DNA from: an uncultured Ruminococcus sp.
GTDB taxonomy: Bacteria; Bacillota; Clostridia; Oscillospirales; Ruminococcaceae
NCBI GenBank assembly: GCA_900318825.1
Contig: ONMB01000010.1
Coordinates: forward strand, 1 to 64,000
Direction: 5' to 3'
DNA: 64,000 nt
The notes under the pieces are model-generated. The model was not told the origin of the DNA, made no database searches, and worked only from the letters and a program-made list of their open reading frames with translations. Below are positions 43,803 through 52,025 of this stretch, in pieces (position 1 is the first letter of the stretch; each line of letters starts with the position of its first letter). The position numbers were made by a program, and so were the translations under genes.

Positions 43803-43831
43803 TTGCTATTTCAGTAAATATATGCTATAAT
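43803..43831 (+). promoter_or_regulatory. Promoter of the rlmB operon
   Basis: TTGCTA (43803-43808), 17-base spacer, TATAAT (43826-43831). The 228-base gap before rlmB also contains a weak ACTG/CAGT-TTTTTT terminator-like hairpin near 43676-43692. Confidence 0.75.
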
Positions 43832-43885
43832 AAGAGAAATAAAGAACAAAAAGGAGAAGGAAGGCTCTGTTCTTCCGATGTACAT

Positions 43886-44644
43886 ATGATAAAGGAAAAT
43901 AATGTAAGGGATAATCCCGCGGACGTCATCTGCGGCAGAAATCCTGTTATCGAGGCGCTCAAATCAGGCGCTCAGCTCGATACTATATATATCGACGGTT
44001 CAGGCGGAAGTCTCAATGTGATACGCCGCCTTGCCAAGGAAAAAGGTATTGTCGTCAAGGACGCCGACGACAGAAAACTCACCCGTCTCGCCAGCGGCGC
44101 TTCTCATCAGGGAGTCGTTGCGGAAGGCGCCTGCGGTGAGTATGTTTCCGTTGAGGATATCCTCGCAGTCTCGCAGAACAAGGGTACAAAGCCCTTCATA
44201 ATCATCTGCGACGAGATAGAGGATCCACACAACCTCGGCGCTATTATCCGTACCGCTGAGACCTCCGGTGCTGACGGCGTAATAATCCCCAAGCGCAGGA
44301 GCGCTTCACTCAACGCCACAGTTTTCAAGACCTCTGCCGGCGCTGCAAGCTACGTTCCGGTAGCAAGAGTCTCAAACCTCGCCGCCTGCATCGACCAGCT
44401 CAAGGACAACGGCGTGTGGATCTACGGCACTGACGCTTCCGGCACAGACTACTCAAAGACCGATTTCACAGGCGGCTGCGCCATTGTCATCGGTTCGGAA
44501 GGCTTCGGTATAAGCCGTCTCATCAGCCAGAAATGCGACTTTATGATAAAGCTCCCAATGCTCGGCAGGATAAACTCGCTGAATGCTTCGGTAGCAGCCG
44601 GTATCTTTATGTATGAAGTCCTCCGGCAGCGCTCTGAGCACTAA
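43886..44644 (+). CDS. rlmB: 23S rRNA 2'-O-methyltransferase, RlmB/TrmH (SpoU) family
   Basis: A 252-residue SPOUT-class methyltransferase. The N-terminal substrate-binding domain (about 12-85) opens with DVICGRNPVIEALKSG. The knotted catalytic domain carries motif 1 (DEIEDPHNLGAIIRTAE), motif 2 (AIVIGSEGFGISRLI) and motif 3 (LPMLGRINSLNASVAAGIFMYE). RlmB methylates G2251 in E. coli 23S rRNA; paralogues may modify other sites, so the exact target is tentative. The ribosome-binding site is weak: GGAAGG lies about 20 bases upstream within a GGAAG/CTTCC hairpin. Confidence 0.9.
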   Translation: MIKENNVRDNPADVICGRNPVIEALKSGAQLDTIYIDGSGGSLNVIRRLAKEKGIVVKDADDRKLTRLASGASHQGVVAEGACGEYVSVEDILAVSQNKGTKPFIIICDEIEDPHNLGAIIRTAETSGADGVIIPKRRSASLNATVFKTSAGAASYVPVARVSNLAACIDQLKDNGVWIYGTDASGTDYSKTDFTGGCAIVIGSEGFGISRLISQKCDFMIKLPMLGRINSLNASVAAGIFMYEVLRQRSEH

Positions 44645-44655
44645 GGAGGAACGCT

Positions 44656-47199
44656 ATGCCGGATCAGAAAATGTCGCTGGAGAATATTCTCGACGAATAT
44701 TCGCCCGAAAACAAGGAGCCCAAGACAAGTGTCGGAAGAGTTGACGCGCAGAAAATACTCAATTCTACGGTCGAAGCTCCGGACGAGGCTCCAAAGAACG
44801 AACGCCGGGTAAAACAGTCCCACGAAAGATCTTCTCTCTTTGACAACGCCCACCGTCAGCCGGTACCGGTCGATGACGTAAAGCCCGCCGACCTCTCACG
44901 CCAGAGGATAACGGTCGTGGGCAAGAACGAGATAAACGAGATCACAGATACTACCGTCCGAAAGAGTGACGGACAGTTCGCACAGCCAGCCTCACCTGTG
45001 AGAATGGCTCCCGACGAAGCGCCAAAGATTAGGCGTATGAGCGACTCTACCCGCGCTAAAGAGGTAGTTGAACGCAAACGCAGAAAAAAACAGCACAGCC
45101 GTAAAAAGCTGCCTGATTATACATATGACAGGGAGAGCCCGGACGGAGAATATATGTATACTCCGCCGTCCTTCCGCAAAAAGAAAAAAAGCCGTGCCGC
45201 AATGGTAGCAGAAGCCGAAAGTCCCGAGGGAAAAAAGCATATCACGGATATCGTTCCTTCACCGGCAGCTGTCGAGGCTGCAAAACCTGTGATACCAACG
45301 CCGAGAGCAGCTGTGACGAGTCTCGACCTCAGCCAGCGCGGTGAAATCGACGCAAGTGCGCTCGATGTACATATCACTCAGGAACAGGACGAGTACCTCT
45401 CCGTTAAAGCCAAGAAAAAGCGAACCAAGCGCATCGTGGACTTCAACCACTACGGCGACGTCGAGGACGTGGGAAGAGACATATTCGAGCTGAAAAGCAC
45501 CATATCCTCAAGAGTGGTCATACTCTTTATGACCGCATTCCTCAGCCTTTACATAACCCTCGGCAACCAGTTCGGACTGCCGATACTCGATATGTTCAGC
45601 AGGACAGAGCACGTCAAGACCTACATCACAGCACACCTCGTGCTCGGACTTATAGCTGTTCTCTCGTCAATGGCTGTAATGACCAAGGGGCTGCGCAAGC
45701 TGTTCACCTTTCAGTCGGACAGCGACACTATGACGGCTATAACCGCCCTGACCTGCATAATAGCCGCAATTCCGGCTTTCTATCACCCGGATATGGTCGA
45801 AGCAGACTCCGTGCATATCTATATGCCGATCGGCATACTCGCCCTCCTGTTCAACGCGCTGGGCAAGATGACCATTATCAAAAGAGCGGCAAGGAATTTC
45901 CGCTTTGTCTCCAAAAACCCAAGCAGGACCGGCGTTGTCTACGTTGACAACGAGGAACGTGCAGAACGCCTCACAAGAGGAACTCTCGGCGACTTCCCCA
46001 TACTCGCTTCTACCCGCAGAACGGACTTCCTTACCGATTTCCTGCGCTACACCTACTCGTCAGATATGACCGACCGCTACTGCCGCAAAGCTGCTCCGCT
46101 GAGTATGCTGTTCTCGGCGATCATCGCGGTATTCATAGCCTACTGCCGAAAGAGCTCCTATACAGGACTCGAAACAATGGCATTCGGTCTCTCGATATTC
46201 AGTATGATGATGTGCGCCGCTTCGTGCATAGCAATGCCCTTCGTGGTCAATATGCCGCTCGAAAAGGCTGCCGAAAGAGCCTTCGACAACAAAGGTATTA
46301 TCCTCGGCTACCAGAGCGTTGATGACTTCTACGACGCAAACTCCGTACTCGTGAACGCAAACGAGATCTTCCCCGAGGGAACTGTAAAGCTCGACGGTAT
46401 AAAGGTGTTCTCCAACACGAAGCTCGATGAAGCTCTGCTCGAAGCTGCAAGCCTTACACACCACGGCGGCAGCATTATGAAGCAGCTCTTCAGCGATGTC
46501 ACCGACGGCAGAGATGATATGCTCTACCCTATCGACAACTACTCATTTGAAGAATCAATGGGTATGTGCGGCTGGATAAACAACAAGCGCATACTCTTCG
46601 GCAACCGTGAGCTCATGACGAGCCACAATATCGAAGGTCTCCCCACCAAGACCAAGGAAGCAGAGTTCACCACAGGAGATCAGGAAGCCCTGTATCTCTC
46701 GATCTCGGGCAACCTCGCGGCGATGTTCATAGTCGAGCTCACCGCTGACAAGAACGTCCGCAGATGGGCACGCCGCCTTGTCAAGAACAAGGTCTGCATG
46801 ATAATCAAGAGTGTTGACCCCTGCCTCTCGGCAAGAAAACTGCACACTGTCTTCGGTATACCGGAGGATATGATAAGAGTCCTCCCCAAGCGTCTCCACA
46901 CGGATTTTGACGCAGAGACATTAAAAGCTGTTCGTCTCAGCGCCTCTATGGCAACGACAGGAAAGTTCACTTCCCTCGCACAGCTTCTGATCTCAGCAAA
47001 ATCTATCCACACCTCAGCTATAATAGGTCTGATCCTCCAGACAGCATCAATGGTGCTCGGACTCGGACTCTGCCTTATGCTGATAATCTCAAAGGCGTTT
47101 ATGACAAGCTATGTTTATATGTCCGAAACGGCGCTGATAGTCTACAATCTCGCCTGCACTCTGCTGACATATCTGGCAGTTACAATGAAAAAGACCTGA
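44656..47199 (+). CDS. P-type-ATPase-like membrane protein without the phosphorylation site
   Basis: An 847-residue protein with a disordered, basic N-terminus of about 280 residues and eight predicted membrane helices in a 4-2-2 pattern (about 283-405, 465-513 and 783-840). A cytoplasmic domain sits between the sixth and seventh. The layout and several segments resemble heavy-metal P-type ATPases: KGIILGYQSVDDFYD sits where the post-helix-6 KGILI segment is expected, EALLEAASLTHHGGS resembles the AASLE-xS-HP region, and GWINNKRILFGNRELM resembles the nucleotide-binding domain. At the expected DKTGTLTEG, the protein reads NANEIFPEG, so the aspartyl-phosphate residue is Asn567. No GDGxND hinge is visible. 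I infer a pseudo-ATPase with a structural or regulatory role. It follows rlmB by 11 bases. Confidence 0.75.
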   Translation: MPDQKMSLENILDEYSPENKEPKTSVGRVDAQKILNSTVEAPDEAPKNERRVKQSHERSSLFDNAHRQPVPVDDVKPADLSRQRITVVGKNEINEITDTTVRKSDGQFAQPASPVRMAPDEAPKIRRMSDSTRAKEVVERKRRKKQHSRKKLPDYTYDRESPDGEYMYTPPSFRKKKKSRAAMVAEAESPEGKKHITDIVPSPAAVEAAKPVIPTPRAAVTSLDLSQRGEIDASALDVHITQEQDEYLSVKAKKKRTKRIVDFNHYGDVEDVGRDIFELKSTISSRVVILFMTAFLSLYITLGNQFGLPILDMFSRTEHVKTYITAHLVLGLIAVLSSMAVMTKGLRKLFTFQSDSDTMTAITALTCIIAAIPAFYHPDMVEADSVHIYMPIGILALLFNALGKMTIIKRAARNFRFVSKNPSRTGVVYVDNEERAERLTRGTLGDFPILASTRRTDFLTDFLRYTYSSDMTDRYCRKAAPLSMLFSAIIAVFIAYCRKSSYTGLETMAFGLSIFSMMMCAASCIAMPFVVNMPLEKAAERAFDNKGIILGYQSVDDFYDANSVLVNANEIFPEGTVKLDGIKVFSNTKLDEALLEAASLTHHGGSIMKQLFSDVTDGRDDMLYPIDNYSFEESMGMCGWINNKRILFGNRELMTSHNIEGLPTKTKEAEFTTGDQEALYLSISGNLAAMFIVELTADKNVRRWARRLVKNKVCMIIKSVDPCLSARKLHTVFGIPEDMIRVLPKRLHTDFDAETLKAVRLSASMATTGKFTSLAQLLISAKSIHTSAIIGLILQTASMVLGLGLCLMLIISKAFMTSYVYMSETALIVYNLACTLLTYLAVTMKKT

Positions 47200-47361
47200 C
47201 ACAGACCTGCACCTGCCGAAAAAGCGGGTGCAGGTCATCGCATTAGAAAGGAGCATACAATGCCCGACAGAACACAGAACGGAAACAACAGAGAAAGAGA
47301 TCTGCGCAACACAGACAACGAAGATACTATTGCATTTACACCTCCGGAGCCGCAGCAGCCT

Positions 47362-47675
47362 TATGGCGGTTATCAGCAGCAAGGCTACGGTCAGCAACAA
47401 CAGTACGGCAACTATCAGCAGCAAGGCTACGGTCAGCAACAACAGTACGGCAACTATCAGCAGCAGGGCTACGGTCAGCAACAACAGTACGGCAACTATC
47501 AGCAGCAGGGCTACGGTCAGCAGCAGTATGACGGCTATCAACAGCAAGGCTACACGGCTATCAACAGCAAGGCTACGGTCAGCAACAACAGTACGGCAAC
47601 TATCAGCAGCAGGGCTACGGTCAGCAGCAGTATGACGGCTATCAACAGCAAGGCTACGGTCAGGGACAGCCACAG
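47362..47675 (+). repeat. Tandem 42-bp coding repeats (GYGQQQQYGNYQQQ)
   Basis: About five to six copies of a 14-residue unit rich in Gln, Gly and Tyr; some units are one residue shorter (GYGQQQYDGYQQQ). The DNA is nearly identical between copies, so it is prone to slippage. Prion-like low-complexity composition in a cytoplasmic tail is unusual for LCP proteins. Confidence 0.85.
47531..47576 (+). repeat. Exact 23-bp tandem duplication causing the frameshift
   Basis: Bases 47531-47553 and 47554-47576 are identical. Because 23 is not a multiple of three, the second copy moves the reading frame and accounts fully for the split LCP gene. Confidence 0.92.
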
Positions 47676-47933
47676 GGTGGTTATCCGCAGTATGATCCCA
47701 GACAGCCAAGACAGCCGCGACCTTCCTCCGGCAGCCGGCAGCAGCCTCCGCGCAGACCTCCGGCTCAGCGTAAAAGACCGCAGGAGCTTCCGCCCCAGAA
47801 GGCACCAAGACCTAAAAAACACAAAAAGAGCTTCGTAGGCAAGATAATCAGGAGAGTCCTCATAAGTCTGCTCATACTCTTCCTGCTGATCTTCGGTATA
47901 TACTCCTGCACCTCGCTCAGCATAATCAGGAAA

Positions 47934-48794
47934 ATGGACCACGTTGAAACCAAGAGCCGTACCCGTACCGAGGGAGCTCTCAGTGAAAACTACGTCCGCA
48001 GCATCCTCATAATCGGTACGGACGGCAGAACTGAGAACGATCGCGGACGCTCCGACTCAATGATACTCGTTTCACTCAACAAAAAGACTGACAAGATCGT
48101 TATGACTTCATTTATGCGTGACTGCTATGTTGAAATACCAGATCACGGCGAGAACAAGCTGAATGCAGCTTATGCCTTCGGCGGTCCGGAGCTTCTCATG
48201 GACACTATCGAGAAGAATTTCCGCGTGAAGATCGACGACTACATACTCATCAACTTCAATACCTTCGCAAGCATCATCGACGCTGCCGGCGGTATCGACA
48301 TTGAGGTATCAGACGACGAGGCAAAGGCACTCAACGATATCCTCATAGATGAGGTCAACGAGCTCATGGGTGATGACCGTGAGTCAGACCTCCTCAGCGG
48401 CGGCGGCAAGAAGCACCTCAGCGGTAAACAGGCACTGTCCTACTCGCGTATCAGAAAGGTCGGAAACAGCGACTTTGAGAGAACTTCGCGCCAGAGAAGA
48501 GTTATGGATGAGCTCATCAAGAATGCTCGTTCAGGCAGCTTCTCGTTCCTGAGGAAGTTTACAAAGAGCGCACTTCCATCACTGGTGACTAATATGTCAA
48601 CCGGCGATATGTATAAGCTCTCGCTCAGACTTCCCTTCCTTCTCCGCTATGACACCGAACAGATACAGATACCCGCTGATAACACCTACTCCGGTGAGGA
48701 CATTTACAGTGCAGACGGTACTTATCAGTCCGTACTGCGCGTGGACTTCAACGCTAATCACGATATCATCAAGGAAAAGGTCTTCAGCAAGTGA
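47934..48794 (+). CDS. LytR-CpsA-Psr (LCP) family catalytic domain
   Basis: The enzymatic part of the broken gene, 286 residues from the first start codon in this frame. LCP enzymes transfer polymers such as wall teichoic acid or capsule from undecaprenyl phosphate to peptidoglycan outside the membrane. Family motifs are SILIIGTDGRTENDRGRSDSMILVS (the Arg and Asp residues that bind the pyrophosphate), MTSFMRDCYVEIP, KLNAAYAFGGPELLMDTIE and the late segment YSRIRKVGNSDFERTSRQRRV. Translation from 47934 would lack the membrane helix just upstream, so the true protein probably begins at 47260 when the frame is restored. Confidence 0.85.
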   Translation: MDHVETKSRTRTEGALSENYVRSILIIGTDGRTENDRGRSDSMILVSLNKKTDKIVMTSFMRDCYVEIPDHGENKLNAAYAFGGPELLMDTIEKNFRVKIDDYILINFNTFASIIDAAGGIDIEVSDDEAKALNDILIDEVNELMGDDRESDLLSGGGKKHLSGKQALSYSRIRKVGNSDFERTSRQRRVMDELIKNARSGSFSFLRKFTKSALPSLVTNMSTGDMYKLSLRLPFLLRYDTEQIQIPADNTYSGEDIYSADGTYQSVLRVDFNANHDIIKEKVFSK

Positions 48795-48804
48795 ATATGA
48801 CCGG

Positions 48805-48837
48805 AACAGGATACGGCTTTGGCTGTATCCTGTTTTT
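48805..48837 (+). terminator. Terminator after the LCP gene
   Basis: AACAGGATAC (48805-48814) and GTATCCTGTT (48825-48834) form a perfect 10-bp stem followed by TTTTT. Confidence 0.88.
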
Positions 48838-49000
48838 GATGTAAAAAATACTGAAAATAATTGAAGTCCTGTCGGAATTATAGGGCAAAACAGAGTAATA
48901 AAAAAACAAATTGTAAACTTTCTGTGTACCCCCTTTACATATGATGAAAAAAGTATTAAAGTATATTATGGAAAAAATTGCGTAATGGAGGTTACTGTAT

Positions 49001-51718
49001 ATGATCAAGGCGAGAAACATAAAAAATATAACCGTTTCCGCTGTGGCAGCTGTTATGGTAGCAGCAGCTTCATTTGCCCCTGCCGTTATAGGTCTTGTGC
49101 CAATGCCTGCCGACGCCGGTCAGCAGCTCGGTCAGACGAATTTTGACTCAGGAGTAGGTTTGCCGTGGCACATCGTTGAATCAGCTCCCGGCAAAATGGA
49201 CTTCGAGATAGACGACGGCGTCTACAAGGTCACTATCGTCAATCCCGGCGGAGCTTCTGAGGGCGGCGATGACAGATGGGACTGCCAGTTCCGCCACAGA
49301 GGACTCAAGATAGTCTCAGGTCACAAGTATAAGGTGAGCTATGAGATCACAGCTTCAACAAGCGGAAAATATTACACAAAGATCGGCAACCTCGAAGGCG
49401 ATGTCGAGGTATGGCACAATATGTCCACCAACGAGGGCGACTTCAACAATAACTGGGAGCCGATCCAGATAAACGCCAACGAGACAAAAAAGGTCGAGCT
49501 GGAATTCACTCCCACTCAGTCGCTTGATGTTGCAGAATGGGCTTTCCACCTCGGCGGAGACGGTCAGTACACTCCCGGAGGCTGCTTCCCTGCCGGAACC
49601 GAGATAACCTTTGACAATATGTCCCTCATTGACGAGACAAGCGATGAGAACGACTACTTCCAGGCTGACAAGTGGGAACGCGCTGATATCCTCACAAATC
49701 AGGTCGGCTACTTTGTTGACAGAGCAAAGCGTGCCACTCTCGTCTGCGATGACGACGACGAGCTCGAATTCGATGTTCTCGACAAGGACGGCAAGTCGGT
49801 GTTCTCCGGCAAGACAAAGCCCTTCGGCAAGGACGATGACTCCGATGACAAGGTCCAGATAATCGACTTCTCTGACTTCAACAAGGAGGGTACCTACACC
49901 CTCAAGGCAGATAAATACACAAGCCGCGAATTCACCATCGGTAAGTCCGAAAAGTATTCCTCTCTCCTCTACGATGCCCTGAACTACTTCTACCAGAACC
50001 GCAGCGGTATCGAGATCAAGAGCGATTTCATAACCTCGGGCGACAAGAAGGCTCTCGCGCGTAAAGCCGGTCACCCAAAGGATATGGCTGAGATCGAGCA
50101 GACATGGGGCTATAAGGGCAGCAGCGGTTCTATCGACGTGACCGGAGGCTGGTACGATGCCGGCGACCACGGTAAATATGTCGTAAACGGCGGTCTGTCG
50201 CTGTGGCTCATGCAGAACCAGTACGAAACTGCTGTCAAGTACGGCTTCGACAAGGTCTACGCTGACGGCACTATGAATATCCCCGAAAACAATAACAAGT
50301 ACCCTGACCTTCTCGACGAAGCCCGCTGGGAAATGGACTGGATGCTCAAGATGATCGTTGACAGCGGCGACTACAAGGGCATGGCTTACCATAAGGCTCA
50401 CGACGAAAAGTGGACCGCACTCGGCATAGCTCCGGCTGATGACGAGATGAAGCGAATCGTTAAGCCGCCTACGACTGCCGCAACTCTCAACCTTGCTGCC
50501 TGCGGCGCTCAGGCTTCAAGACTCTGGGAGAAATACGACAAGGACTTCGCAAAGAAGTGTCTTGATGCTGCTAAGGAAGCCTACAAGGCTGCCAAGGAGC
50601 ACCCGAATATGTATGCGCCCCTCGACGAGTCTATCGGCGGCGGCGCTTACGGTGACAACGACGTTAAGGACGAATTCTACTGGGCTGCCTGCGAGCTCTT
50701 CCTCACTACCGGCGATGAGGGCTACTACAAGGATATGGAAAAATCCGACTACTTCCTCGATGTTCCCACAACTATGGACGGCGGAGAAGCTGTCGGTGCA
50801 GTCGGCTCGTTCGACTGGGGCCACACTGCCGCTCTCGGTACATTCAGCCTCGCTCTCAACGAGAAGTCAGTTGAGAAGGACGACTACGAAAAGGTTAAGA
50901 AGAATATCACAGCAGCTTCCGAGCACTTCATCGAAATTGAAGAAAAACAGGGCTACGGACTCCCCTACGGTCAGAGCGTTATCAGCTACGATGATGATGA
51001 CAAGGGCTATATCTGGGGTTCAAACTCAGTTGTTGCTGACAACGCTATCGTCTGCGCCTATGCTTACCTGCTCTCCGAGGACGACGCTCATATGAACGGC
51101 GCTCTCGGCGGTATAGACTACCTCCTCGGCAGAAATGCTATGGATTATTCCTATGTTACCGGCTACGGTGACCACACAACAGAATACCCCCACCACCGTT
51201 TCTGGGCAAACCTCATTGACGAGACCTTCCCGAAGGCTCCCAACGGCGTAATGTCCGGCGGACCAAACTCCGGTATGCAGGATCCGTGGGTACAGGGCAT
51301 CGGCTGGAAGAAGGGCGCTATCCCTCCGCAGAAGTGCTACCTCGACCACATCGAAGCATGGTCCGTAAACGAGTGTACTATCAACTGGAACGGCTCACTT
51401 GCTTGGCTCGCCAGCTTCATTGCACAGGAAAACGGCGGCATCAAGCCTATCAAGGTCAGCAAGGGTGAGGAAATGACTACCTCCGCTTCAACTGAACCGA
51501 CAACCGTTACAGAGTCCACCACGACCTACGAACAGACCACTCAGACCGAAACTCCGACTGAAGCTACAACTGCTGAGACAACTACCAAAGAGTCGTCCGA
51601 GCCCAAGAGACGCGGTGATATCCGCATAGTTGCAATAGTTGCAGGAGCAGTTATAGTCGGACTCATTTCCATCGAGCTCTTCATCTACAAGCTCATACTG
51701 CTCAAGAAAAAGAAGTAA
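49001..51718 (+). CDS. Membrane-anchored CBM4-GH9 cellulase
   Basis: A 905-residue paralogue of the dockerin cellulase at 13417-16497. It has a signal peptide (about 1-39), CBM4-like module (beginning GQTNFDSGVGLPWH), Ig-like domain (about 225-312) and GH9 catalytic domain with WYDAGDH (D386, D389), YPHHRFW and the acid Glu791 in VNECTIN. In place of a dockerin, a Thr/Glu-rich linker (about 825-870) leads to a basic PKRRGD segment, a single membrane helix (IVAIVAGAVIVGLISIELFIY) and a terminal KKKK. The enzyme should stay attached to the cell membrane, exposed outward. There is no LPxTG motif. The start has GGAGG upstream. No convincing promoter is visible in the AT-rich 160 bases before it. 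Confidence 0.94.
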   Translation: MIKARNIKNITVSAVAAVMVAAASFAPAVIGLVPMPADAGQQLGQTNFDSGVGLPWHIVESAPGKMDFEIDDGVYKVTIVNPGGASEGGDDRWDCQFRHRGLKIVSGHKYKVSYEITASTSGKYYTKIGNLEGDVEVWHNMSTNEGDFNNNWEPIQINANETKKVELEFTPTQSLDVAEWAFHLGGDGQYTPGGCFPAGTEITFDNMSLIDETSDENDYFQADKWERADILTNQVGYFVDRAKRATLVCDDDDELEFDVLDKDGKSVFSGKTKPFGKDDDSDDKVQIIDFSDFNKEGTYTLKADKYTSREFTIGKSEKYSSLLYDALNYFYQNRSGIEIKSDFITSGDKKALARKAGHPKDMAEIEQTWGYKGSSGSIDVTGGWYDAGDHGKYVVNGGLSLWLMQNQYETAVKYGFDKVYADGTMNIPENNNKYPDLLDEARWEMDWMLKMIVDSGDYKGMAYHKAHDEKWTALGIAPADDEMKRIVKPPTTAATLNLAACGAQASRLWEKYDKDFAKKCLDAAKEAYKAAKEHPNMYAPLDESIGGGAYGDNDVKDEFYWAACELFLTTGDEGYYKDMEKSDYFLDVPTTMDGGEAVGAVGSFDWGHTAALGTFSLALNEKSVEKDDYEKVKKNITAASEHFIEIEEKQGYGLPYGQSVISYDDDDKGYIWGSNSVVADNAIVCAYAYLLSEDDAHMNGALGGIDYLLGRNAMDYSYVTGYGDHTTEYPHHRFWANLIDETFPKAPNGVMSGGPNSGMQDPWVQGIGWKKGAIPPQKCYLDHIEAWSVNECTINWNGSLAWLASFIAQENGGIKPIKVSKGEEMTTSASTEPTTVTESTTTYEQTTQTETPTEATTAETTTKESSEPKRRGDIRIVAIVAGAVIVGLISIELFIYKLILLKKKK

Positions 51719-51745
51719 AGATTTTCATAACCAGTCATAAAACAG

Positions 51746-51778
51746 AAACTGCTGCACAGAACGTGCAGCAGTTTTTTT
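51746..51778. terminator. Terminator of the membrane-anchored GH9 gene
   Basis: AAACTGCTGCAC and GTGCAGCAGTTT form a perfect 12-bp stem followed by TTTTTTT on the plus strand. It may also serve the small minus-strand gene that ends at 51781. Confidence 0.9.
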
Positions 51779-51780
51779 GG

Positions 51781-51891
51781 TCATTCGTGGTCGCAGCAGT
51801 CTTTGCAGTCCTTGCTCTCAGATCCGCTCTTCTTTGAAGAAGATGATGACGAACCGTTCTGCGAATGATCCTTATTGCTGTGCTTACTCAT
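51781..51891 (-). CDS. Small Ser/Lys-rich protein with C-terminal CxxCC
   Basis: A possible 36-residue protein (MSKHSNKDHSQNG...) with a run of six serines and ending CKDCCDHE. The ATG at 51891 is preceded by GGAGAAAGG within about 20 bases; the frame extends further upstream (to 51972) without better signals. The Cys/His end might bind metal. I do not recognise it. Its tight fit between a terminator and the next gene argues mildly for it being real. Confidence 0.4.
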   Translation of the reverse strand: MSKHSNKDHSQNGSSSSSSKKSGSESKDCKDCCDHE

Positions 51892-52025
51892 AGTATACCA
51901 GCCTTTCTCCGCACTTTTTATACGAGCCGGACTGCGTGCGGAAAACAGAACAGCCGTCAATGGATAAGCCAAGGGAATATCCCTTGTGACTCTATTATTG
52001 GCGGCTGTAATTCATTTATTCAGTT

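Larger units (their letters stand above)
47260..48794 (+). pseudogene. LCP-family protein gene with Gln/Gly/Tyr repeat N-terminus, frame broken by a 23-bp duplication
   Basis: The first reading frame (47260-47838) encodes an acidic start and a repetitive GYGQQQQYGNYQQQ region, then runs out of frame. The frame carrying the membrane helix (about 47845-47925, LISLLILFLLIFGIYS) and the LCP domain is open from within the repeats to 48794. Deleting one copy of the exact 23-bp tandem duplication at 47531-47576 joins both frames into a single protein of about 500 residues. As written the gene cannot make the full protein without frameshifting. It may be a phase-variable on/off switch, a recent mutation or a sequencing/assembly error. 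Confidence 0.75.

Noticed and set aside
47362..47675. Possible CRISPR array
   Set aside because: The repeats are in-frame coding units of 42 bp without unique spacers of constant length and no cas gene is near.
47089..47808. A 239-codon minus-strand frame across the repeats
   Set aside because: Its Leu/Val/Ile-rich repeats are the reverse reading of the Gln/Gly/Tyr-coding repeats; it has no start signals.
48838..49000. Promoter before the membrane-anchored GH9 gene
   Set aside because: Several TTTACA-, TTGTAA- and TATATT-like hexamers occur but none have acceptable spacing, so I did not call one.
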